DNA from: Elysia chlorotica
Lineage: Eukaryota > Mollusca > Gastropoda > Plakobranchidae
Assembly: GCA_003991915.1 (NCBI GenBank)
Contig: RQTK01000202.1
Span: forward strand, 330,057-394,056
Direction of reading: 5' to 3'
DNA length: 64,000 bases
The translations under genes were made by a program, and so were the position numbers. The notes below the pieces were generated by a model. The model had not been told where the DNA came from. It was given only the letters and a program-made list of their open reading frames with translations, and did not search any database. Every line of letters begins with the position of its first letter. Position 1 is the stretch's first letter. Below are positions 52,498-64,000 of the stretch, piece by piece.

Positions 52498-53453
52498 GTA
52501 TTCGATGTATCTGCCTCTCTGTTGTTCTTCCTTTCTCTGTGTTTTTTCTATTCCTCTCTACCACCCTTCTCTTTTTCTCTCTCTCCTCTCGGTTAGGTTG
52601 GTATAGGTATAACGTAATCGCTGTCATTCTGACATTACATAATGTTTATGTTTGCCAACGGGTAAACCTGTCAGAATCACAATACAGCCTAAATGATTGC
52701 GGTAGACTTAAAGAAACCAACATACTAAATAAGCCAAAACAGTTCCTTACACTTTCGGAAAAGTCCAACTACAAGCTGTGACCAAAATTTAAAACTTTAT
52801 GAATCACTTCATATCAGCAGCACTTACTGGACTAGTTGCCGCGACAGCGGTGGATAAAAATAAAACGAAAACAAAAACAAACATAAATACCCCTGCCCTA
52901 TATTTTTGACCGTGCGTATTTTGAAATTTTATGTGTCGCTCTGTCCAATATTGTGTACTGCGCGTATTATTTTTTTATAGGAAAACCCATGATAAATTTT
53001 ACCGAAAATAAAATTTGCTTCTGATTGCCGCTATTAAAACACATGATCATTAAAATGTCTGTGCATACAAATACACCATACTTTTTGTTTAAGCAATAAA
53101 AACAGATGTTCACAAAAATATATATCTTTGTCGATATAATTTCATAGTTTTACAGTATTTTGTGAGTCCCTGTCTAATTTCATGGACTGCGCGTGTTTTA
53201 GTTTGACAAGCAATTTTAATGCCTAAAATAAACTATGCTTTATATTGCAGCTTTGACAACCCTTGTTCATTAAATGTTTGTTTAATTTGCTAAATCAGAC
53301 TGGCAGCAGATGGCAAATACGGTAAGTGGGCGGTCATACATTATATACATATTTCATACATTTATTTTACTGTATGGTTTAAAGATTTTGACATATCTAT
53401 GGTCACCACACGATGGATTTGACAAGATGGGATGGAGGAAAACATGTGTATAA

Positions 53454-53866
53454 TACAGCAACCGATAGGAGCGGTGGGCAGAATTAAAGAATTGAGGTGG
53501 TGCTTGTTGAATGGTCAAGTCGCGTTTACTCTTCAATGATTGGATACCTACCCACTCTCATGTAAAGAAACAACTGCTGTGCTACTCTGGTTTTATAAAA
53601 AGCGGGTCCTACTTTTGAAGAGGGGTTAAATTCCGCCTTTTAACATCTCAACTGGGATGTGTCATAGCTTTAGCTAAAGATAGTTTTAGATAAGCTAGAT
53701 TCGCCCACTAAAGCCGTCGGATCCGACGGACATCCATCACTTTAACTAGTTATTTATTTTACCAAAAGCGTTTTTCCGCCTTTACATTAATTTTTTCTCT
53801 GTCAGAGGGTTGGTCAAAGATGTCTTTAAATGCGCGTATTGCTAAAGCATATGAATATCGTCTCAA
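53454..53866 (+). repeat. 400-bp repeat, copy A1
   Basis: Resembles 55008-55406 (GATTGGATACCTACCCACTC, GTAAAGAAACAACTGCTGT, AGATTCGCCCAC). Similarity ends where the LTR starts in the other copy. Counterparts are at about 60594 and 61966. Confidence 0.75.
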
Positions 53867-53961
53867 AGCATTAAAATAGCATGCGATTTTAATTTACTTA
53901 TATATATGTACTTGTATTTCCCCAACATTTAGATAGAGGCACTGAGAGAAAGGGAGGGAGA

Positions 53962-54006
<45 letters not shown>

Positions 54007-54159
54007 GGGGCGAGAGAGAGCGACAGACGGGCAGAAACACAAAGACATAGACTCTACTGTGAACGTTATTCATAAATTAATGTTTAGACATTATTTTGAG
54101 CAACATTATGAGAAGAGGAGGGCAGATAGAAAAGGTAAACGTACTAATAAGCAGACATA

Positions 54160-54169
54160 CAAACAGACT

Positions 54170-54259
<90 letters not shown>

Positions 54260-54270
54260 TAGACAGACGC
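54160..54270. repeat. (AGAC)n microsatellite
   Basis: About 25 units following a GA-rich run; counterpart at 61213-61310. Confidence 0.95.
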
Positions 54271-54713
54271 AGAGATGTGTTTAAACAGAAAAAACATTAG
54301 GAGTATGTTAAAATTTAGTAAACGAATAAAGCTATTATAGATGGCTTTAAGTGACAAGTGGCATCGACAATTAACTGTAATTGTTTTTTAAATACCACGA
54401 AAAAGAAAGAGATAAAAATAGAGAGAAGGAGAAAGAGAAAATAGAGAGATAGAGAGACCATTATTTTAGATTATTTTTGCTCTTTGTAGACTTTTTATGG
54501 AATATTAAAATTATCTCCTGAAATTTATCTGTAATTAAATTTACAATAATTTTATTACCTATATAGTGGTACAAACAAAACAAAGAATCTACAATTTTTC
54601 AAAATTTAATCTTATCCAACACCAACACCTCTTTATCTTTGCCTCTATGTCTGTGTCTCTGGCTGTCTACCTGAACCTCTCTGCTCTGTATGTATGTATC
54701 AGCCTCTTATTGT

Positions 54714-54717
<4 letters not shown>

Positions 54718-54759
<42 letters not shown>

Positions 54760-54763
54760 GATT

Positions 54764-54854
<91 letters not shown>

Positions 54855-54855
54855 A

Positions 54856-54890
<35 letters not shown>

Positions 54891-54894
54891 ATAT

Positions 54895-54948
<54 letters not shown>

Positions 54949-54950
54949 GT
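54718..54950. repeat. (CT)n and (ATCT)n microsatellites
   Basis: CT tract to 54802, then ATCT with ATAT interruptions; counterpart at 61757-61903. Confidence 0.95.
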
Positions 54951-55406
54951 ACCCCTCTCAGTGTCTTTATCTCTCTAGCTCTCAGTCTCTGCCTCACAAT
55001 GTATGTATAACACAGCAACCGTAGGCGGGATATAAAAAAAAATTTGAGGTGCTTGTTGAGTGGCCCAGTCACGTTTACTCATCAGTGATTGGATACCTAC
55101 CCACTCGCGTGTAAAGAAACAACTGCTGTCCTACTGTGATTGATTTTATTAGGGGACATGTCCTACTTACAGAGAGAGGGGTTAAGCTCCGCCTTATAAC
55201 ATTTTAATTGAGACGTGTCATAGTTAAGCCGAAACTATTTATAAATAAGCAAGATTCGCCCACCAGAGCCATCTGATCTATCGGACATCCACCACTTCTA
55301 CTAGGTAAGTTATTTACCAATAACGTTTTCCCCTCCTTTACATTTTCTTTGTTAGAAGATCAGTTAAAGATGTCTTTGAATGTTCATATAGCTAAAGCAA
55401 ATGAAG

Positions 55407-56175
55407 TGTGACAAGTTTGTGTTTGTTTGAAGAAAGCTATAGAGAGAGGAACGGGGGATGAGAGAGATAGATATGTATAAAGAGGAGACGAGAAGACTGG
55501 AGATAGATCTAGATCTAGATCTAGTCTATGCGTTTGTTCTCTGACCTTGTCTTCCCCGGTTGTGAAGATCATTCTAGATTAAATCTTTGCATTGTTAGTT
55601 TGGTTTTTAGCATTGTCTGCTCCGGTTGTGAAGAACATTCGAGAAATCTGTCAATCTGGTAAACAACTTGTTTTTCAGTGTCGGTTTGTTTACAATCTAG
55701 TGTTTCTAGTCAACTGGAGTATTGACCCTTGTAGTCTCGTTTGTCCTACTAAATTCTAGAAATATCGTGAACAACTTCAATCTTCTGGGTTACAACGAAT
55801 CGGTATAAAAGGCTCGTACGGGTGAGCTGTTGGGAAAGAGTTGACTGAGTAATATTTAGTCAGTTAGAGAGTCCGAGCGCGTTTGTTCTATTATTAGAAG
55901 CTGTTGTGTTGCAGTTACGGATTACAAATTGTTATTGCAGCTGTGGATTTAATTACTGTCGAGATTTCATTATAACATTTTCAATGCCCTAGACGTGTTT
56001 ATAGTTAATAAAGTTATTTTTCAATATTTCTACAAGAAGGAGTTAAAATTATTATTTGTGTTGAGCCAGTGGATGTCGGATCACTGTCTGAAGCCCCGCT
56101 ACAATATATAATTTTATAACCGATAGCTGGGCTCTACAACAGAGACTGTGCATCACCCCAACAATCCACGTTACA
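55407..56175 (+). mobile_element. LTR of the gypsy-like element, first copy
   Basis: Starts TGTGAC, where the 400-bp repeats stop matching each other, and ends GTTACA; 769 bp. TATAAAAGG at about 55804 and AATAAA at about 56008 give a U3-R-U5 layout. Confidence 0.7.
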
Positions 56176-56176
56176 T

Positions 56177-56194
56177 TGGGGGCTCGTCCGGGAT
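56177..56194 (+). promoter_or_regulatory. Primer-binding site, tRNA-Pro type
   Basis: TGGGGGCTCGTCCGGGAT two bases after the LTR end. Confidence 0.85.
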
Positions 56195-56345
56195 CGTACA
56201 TTTTCCAAGGATAGTAGAAACCTCGAACTGTGTTATTTTCAAGGACTGTGATTTCTCAAGGACACTCACAGTAAGTAGTTCTGTTGAGCTTCAACAACAG
56301 TGTTTATTGAACTAGCAAGTGTCACAACTAGAACTATACGTCATC

Positions 56346-57577
56346 ATGTCTGAGGTAGCCACACGATTAGCTGCAGAGGCTGACGCCATGGAATTGAGAG
56401 GGCCGGAAAAGAAGCTCTATATCAAAGAAGGCCTAGAAAAGGAACAAGAACGAGAAGAGAAGAGACGGCAGCAGGAGTTGGAAGAGAAGAGACGACAGCA
56501 GGAGTTGGAAGAGAAGAGACGACAAGAGGAAATAGCAGAGAAAAGAAGGCTAGACGAGTTAGAAACAGAAGAAAGAAGAAGGCTGGACGAGTTAGAAAGA
56601 GAAGAAAGAAGACGACGAGAAGAGAGAGAGCATGAACTGGCTGTGTTGCACATTAAGGCGGAGCATCCTGGTGTTGCTGATCCAGCTGAGGCGACGACCA
56701 AGTCTAACGCCAAGCTCCCGAAATTACCGTCATTTGTAGATTACAAAGACGATTTGAACAGTTGGTTGCTACGCTTCGAACGTTTTGCGGAGACGAGTCA
56801 GTGGCAAAAGGAGTCATGGCCTGCGTACCTATCAGCTTTATTGACCGGTCGTGCACTGGATTGTTTCTGCCGCTTGTCAACTGAGGATGCCAAGAACTAC
56901 GACGCGATCAAGTTGGCCCTACAGAAAAGGTACAACCTGACGGAGGATGGTTACCGTTCTATGTTCCGCAATGCAAGCCAGAGGAAGGAGAGAATCCAGG
57001 CATGTTTGTAGTTCGGCTCAAGGCCTAATTGGAGAGGTGGGTAAAGCTCTCAGAGACAGAACAGACGTATGATAGCCTTCGTGATTTATTCGTTAGGGAG
57101 CAGTTTATGGATGCAAGTCCGACGGATTTGTCCATCCATCTAAGAGAGAAAAGGCTACGTTCTCATGACGAGCTGGCACGCGAGGCAGATGCCTACCTTG
57201 TGGCTAGGAACAGACAGATGTGCAAGTCAAAGTCGTCGACCCAAAGCAACAACGGACCAGCCAAGAGCAATGGCGGTGAACACAAGACTGCTGTGTGTTT
57301 AAAGTGTAACAAAGCAGGACATCGCGCAGCTGACTGCAAAACGAATATCAATGTCAGGTATGATGTTCGTTGCTTCAAATGCAGGAAAGTGGGGCATAAG
57401 GCAGAAGCATGCCCAATGAAGCTTTCGTCAACAAGAGCAGCATCGGCCGTGGTAATGGCGGCAAGTGAGAATAGCAGTCGTGAAGTATCTGCTAGCCCTG
57501 ATTGTGATGTCAGAGCTGAGGTGTGTGACGGGAAGTTGCAGTTAGCCAATGGGAAAAAGTGTCCCTGTGGTGACTAA
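56346..57577 (+). pseudogene. gag of the gypsy-like element, first copy, frame-shifted
   Basis: Begins MSEVATRLAAEADAMELRGP with a charged coiled-coil of KRRQQELEE repeats. A capsid region follows with LPSFVDYKDDLNSWLLRFER and LSALLTGRALDCF, and REQFMDASPTDLSIHLREKR resembling the SCAN domain, which is known to derive from gypsy Gag. A one-base loss near 56965 (present in the second copy) shifts the frame; the reading resumes at 57029. Two CCHC zinc knuckles lie at 57296-57337 and 57371-57412. It packages element RNA in an intact element; this copy is defective. Confidence 0.85.
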
Positions 57578-57640
57578 CTGTGGTATGTGTGGCGACGTTA
57601 GGCCAATAGATGAGTTAAGGCTTCCCATCATGCGGGGATT
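57578..57640 (+). pseudogene. Protease N-terminal remnant
   Basis: Matches the start of the protease region at 58620-58680 (GTTAGGCCAATNGATGAGTT) and breaks off before the active site. Confidence 0.65.
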
Positions 57641-57645
57641 TGGAG

Positions 57646-58450
57646 GTCAAGACGTTGATGTTGCCAAGAATGGAAAGGCACGTGGGAGTTGACCGTGCTG
57701 AGCTCATCAGATTGCAAGATGAGGACCAGGCAATACAGGCGATGGCAAGTTTAACGAGTCCCAAGAGTAGACGAGGGAAGACTGTATCCTTCGAGAGGAG
57801 ACATGGGGTTGTCTTCAGGACCTACAAAGACGACAAGCGGGGAGGTGCAATTATTCGACAAGTAGTGCTACCTCAGAGCCTGCGAAAGTACGTCATGTCG
57901 GTAGCGTATGACTCGATTGCCGGTGGTCATCAAGGCATCAAAAGGATCAAGAACAAGATCATCACCAGCTTCTACTGGCCTGGAGTGGAAGACGGTGTGG
58001 CAAGATATTGTCGTTCCTGTGATGTCTGTCAGAAGACAATCAACAAGGGAGCTATACCAAAAGACCCGCTGCAGAATATACTGGTGGTGGATGTTCCATT
58101 CAAAAGAGTTGCTGTGGACTTGGTTGGACCTATTGATCCGACAAGCGAGGATGGGCATCGGTACATTCTGACCTTGGTGGATTACGCTGATTACCACTGA
58201 AACGCATAGACGCAGAGACAGTGGCGGAGGCGTTAGTCAATATCTACTCCCGACTAGGTGTACCAGAAGAGATCTTGACTGACCAGGGTACCCAGTTCAT
58301 GTCGGCGTGTATGAGGGAGGTGAATAGATTGCTAGGTATTACACGGTCAGCAACTTTGCCCTATCACCCCATGTGCAATGGACTGGTTGAAAGATTCAAC
58401 GGGACATTAAAGAAAGCACTGAGACGACTCTGTGCAGAACAACCAAAACA
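57646..58450 (+). pseudogene. Integrase fragment, broken
   Basis: Linker (VGVDRAELIRLQDEDQ), zinc-binding HHCC region (GGHQGIKRIK ... YWPGVEDGVARYCRSCDVCQ), catalytic core with VAVDLVGPI (first Asp), a stop and frame shift at about 58195, then ILTDQGTQF (second Asp) and NGLVERFNG (Glu). It ends abruptly at AEQPKQ. In an intact element it inserts the cDNA into the genome. Confidence 0.85.
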
Positions 58451-58451
58451 A

Positions 58452-58986
58452 ATGCCCAATGAAGCCTTCGTCAACAAGAGCAGCATCGGTCGTGGTAATG
58501 GCGGCAAGTGAGAAATGCAGTCGTGAAGTATCTGCTAGCCCTGATTGTGATGTCAGAGCTGAGATGTGTGACGGCAAGTTGTAGTAAGCCAATGGGAAGA
58601 GTGTCCCTGTGGTGACTAACTGTGGTGTGTGTTATGACGTTAGGCCAATTGATGAGTTAAGGCTTCCCATCATGCGGGGCTTTGTTGGAGACAAGCCCGT
58701 CGAAGTATTAAGAGATACTGGCTGTGACGGCGTTGTGGTGCGCCGTGATCTGGTCAGAGATGATCGGCTGATTGAGTGAACGTGTTTGATCGCACGGATC
58801 GACAACACTATGCTGGTGGCGGAAGAGGCTTGGATCAACGTGGTGACTCATTTCTTATCTGGCGGAGTGAAGGCACTGTGTATTTCGGAAGCCATTTGTG
58901 ACTTAGTAATTGGGAATGTTGATGGAGCGAGAAGACCAGACGACCCTGATGTTACTAAGGTGGTTGAAGCAGTGACCACCCGTGCA
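58452..58986 (+). pseudogene. Second gag-protease piece after the integrase
   Basis: Starts with a repeat of the sequence after the second zinc knuckle (57412 onward) and continues into a retropepsin-like protease: VEVLRDTGCDGVVVRRDLV with the DTG active site at 58724-58732, a stop near 58777, then VGNVDGARRPDDPDVTK. It ends at the duplication junction. Confidence 0.8.
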
Positions 58987-59460
58987 CTTTCCTTTTCTCT
59001 CTATGTCCATCCCACATTCTCTACACGAAGAGAAGAGATGAGAGAAACTAGCCTGTGTTTTCTGAAAACTGGGTCCAACTTTGCCCACATCGATGTTTAC
59101 GACGGCGGGATGGATTGCTGTTGGGGCCCTGACGAGAAAAACAACGAAAACAAGAACGGCAGCTCTCAAACCTAAAGAGATATCGAGGTTGTTATGAAGG
59201 GGTGCAGACAGTTCAGTCGAAAACCCGATGGCCTTGTGACTGGAAAGATCTTGATTGGATCTAGACTGTATAGGGACTAGAGAGGAGCTCTTCCTTTTCT
59301 CTGGGTTTAACAGCTGTGGGGCACCCCTGGGGAATCCTAGAACACGGCGAGTTTGCTGCTGGTTTGATCAGCGTCACTCTACTGTACTGTCATCGACTAA
59401 ACCTCAGGTCCACTGGCCCGGGGACCCATCACCGTATAGAATCTTCCTTTAGAACCTAGT
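58987..59460 (+). repeat. Left part of the second duplication copy
   Basis: Near-identical to 51624-52095. Open frames on both strands are preserved, including a hydrophobic one on the - strand, but no gene family is recognised. Confidence 0.8.
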
Positions 59461-62340
<2,880 letters not shown>

Positions 62341-63075
62341 TGTGACAATTTTGTGTTTGTTTGAAGAAAGCTATAGAGAGAGGAACGGGGGATGAGAGAG
62401 ATAGAGATAAATAGAGAGAAGACGAGAAGACTGGAGATAGATCTAGATCTATATCTAGTTTATGCGTTGTTAGTTTGTTCTCTGATCTTGTCTGCCCCGG
62501 TTGTGAAGAACATTCGAGAAATCTGTCAATCTGGTAAACAACTTGTTTTTCAGTGTCGGTTTGTTTACAATCTAATGCTTCTAGTCAACTGGAGTAATGT
62601 CCCTTGTAGTCTCGTTTGTCCTACTATATTCTAGAAATATCGTGAACAACTCGAATCTTCTGGGTTACAACAAATCGGTATAAAAGGCTCGTACGGGTGA
62701 GCTGTTGAGAAAGAGTTGAGTGAGTAGTATTCAGTCAGTCAGAGAGTCCGAGCGCGTTTGTTACTATTATTAGAAGCTGTTGTGTTGCAGTTACGGATTA
62801 CCATTGTAGTTGTAGAATTGATCACAAATTGTTATTGCAGCTGTTGATTTAATTACTGTCGAGATTTCATTATAACATTTTCAATACCCTAGACGTGTTT
62901 ATAGTTAATAAAGTTATTCTTCAATATTTCTACAAGAAGGAGTTAACTTTATTATTTGTGTTGAGCCAGTGGATGTTGGATCACTGTCTGAAGCCCCGCT
63001 ACAATATATAATTTTATAACCGATAGCTGGGCTCTACAACAGAGACTGTGCATCACCCCAACAATCCACGTTACA
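62341..63075 (+). mobile_element. LTR of the gypsy-like element, second copy
   Basis: TGTGAC start, GTTACA end, 735 bp, TATAAAAGG at about 62679, AATAAA near 62908. Confidence 0.7.
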
Positions 63076-63076
63076 C

Positions 63077-63094
63077 TGGGGGCTCGTCCGGGAT
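63077..63094 (+). promoter_or_regulatory. Primer-binding site, tRNA-Pro type
   Basis: Same 18 bases as at 9579 and 56177. Confidence 0.85.
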
Positions 63095-63251
63095 CGCACA
63101 TTTCCAAGGACAGTAGAAACCTCGAACTGTGTTATTTTCAAGGACTGTGATTTCTCAAGGACACTCACAGTAAGTAGTTCTATTGAGCTTCAACAACAGT
63201 GTTCAGTGTTTATTGAACTATCAAGTGTCACAACTACAACTATACGTCATC

Positions 63252-64000
63252 ATGTCTGAAGTAGCCACACGATTAGCTGCAGAGGCTGACGCCATGGAAT
63301 TGAGAGGGCCTGAAAAGAAGCTCTATATCAAAGAAGGCCTAGAAAAGAACAAGAACGAGAAGAGAAGCGACGGCAGCAGGAGTTGGAAGAGAAGAGACGA
63401 CAAGAGGAAATAGCAGAGAAAAGAAGGCTGGACGAGTTAGAAAGAGAAGAAAGAAGACGACGAGAAGAGAGAGAGCATGAACTGGCTGTGTTGCTGATCC
63501 AGCCGAGGCGACGACCAAGTCCAACGCCAAACTCCCGAAATTACCGTCATTTGTGGATTACAAAGACGATTTGGACAGTTGGTTGCTACGCTTCGAACGT
63601 TTTGCCGAGACGAGTCAGTGGCAAAAGGAGTCATGGCCTGCGTACCTATCAGCTTTATTGACCGGTCGTGCACTGGATTGTTTCTGCCGCTTGTCAACTG
63701 AGGATGCCAAGAACTACGACGCGATCAAGTTGGCCCTACAGAAAAGGTACAACCTGACGGAAGATGGCTACCGTTTGATGTTCCGGCAATGCAAGCCAGA
63801 GGAAGGAGAGAATCCAGGCATGTTTGTAGTTCGGCTCAAGACCTACTTGGAGAGGTGGGTAAAGCTCTCAGAGACAGAACAGACGTATGATAGCCTTCGT
63901 GATTTATTCGTTAGAGAGCAGTTTATGGATGCAAGTCCGACGGATTTGTCCATCCATTTAAGAGAGAAAAGGCTACGTTCTCTTGACGAGCTGGCACGTG
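63252..64000 (+). pseudogene. gag of the gypsy-like element, second copy, runs off the window
   Basis: Starts MSEVATRLAAEADAMELRGP. A one-base loss after GLEK and a loss of about 30 bases after HELAVL break the frame. The later part keeps the base missing at 56965 in the first copy, so the two copies carry different lesions. Confidence 0.8.

Noticed and set aside
54059..54357. TDRQ-repeat and VCLS-repeat proteins
   Set aside because: Translations of the (AGAC)n microsatellite.
51624..56175. A single 4.5-kb LTR
   Set aside because: The left border lacks TG, and repeat comparison puts the LTR start at 55407; a segmental tandem duplication explains the rest.

Overview
The window looks like an animal nuclear genome, most likely a gastropod mollusc (inferred). 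The evidence is GC-rich split exons in AT-rich, repeat-packed introns, abundant tRNA-headed SINEs sharing one body, relics of LINE, piggyBac and Ty3/gypsy elements, huge (ATC)n, (GA)n and (ATCT)n microsatellites, and two assembly gaps (27423-27795, 41743-41820). No bacterial operon, CRISPR array, rRNA or functional tRNA gene is visible.

Two protein-coding genes can be reconstructed exon by exon, and they converge tail to tail near 30 kb. The first, on the + strand (1548 or 3078 to 29792), encodes a predicted single-pass membrane protein of about 687 residues. Its order is signal peptide, C-type-lectin-like domain, Ig-like domains (three complete plus one orphan N-terminal half), one transmembrane helix and a 45-residue tail. 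Every intron is phase 1. The 5' end (promoter region plus signal-peptide exon) is tandemly duplicated, giving two candidate first exons. An intact extra copy of one Ig half-exon lies inside a later intron. The second gene, on the - strand (36047 to 30464), encodes an SLC16/monocarboxylate-transporter-like major facilitator protein in seven exons.

The most unusual feature is how tandem repeats sit at splice junctions. Several minisatellites start or stop exactly at an exon edge, and their unit contains the splice donor or acceptor, repeated about 10 to 50 times: 33-bp acceptor array before 6216, 26-bp donor array after 18940, 61-bp donor array after 24226, 33-bp donor array next to 31324 in the transporter gene, and a 76-bp array carrying the pre-acceptor sequence of the 13848 exon. 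ATC microsatellites also begin just after several donors.

From 36 to 51.6 kb the window is mostly intergenic or intronic: a SINE cluster (37.6-40.2 kb), hairpin/MITE-like elements, a LINE relic split by a MITE (44-45 kb), a polypyrimidine minisatellite (46.9-47.8 kb), two unattached exon-like stretches (48.5-49 kb) and a piggyBac relic (about 50 kb). From 51624 to the end there is a tandem duplication (7.36-kb unit) carrying a defective Ty3/gypsy-type retrotransposon with LTRs, a tRNA-Pro-type primer-binding site, a SCAN-like gag, CCHC knuckles, protease and integrase pieces, rearranged and without reverse transcriptase.
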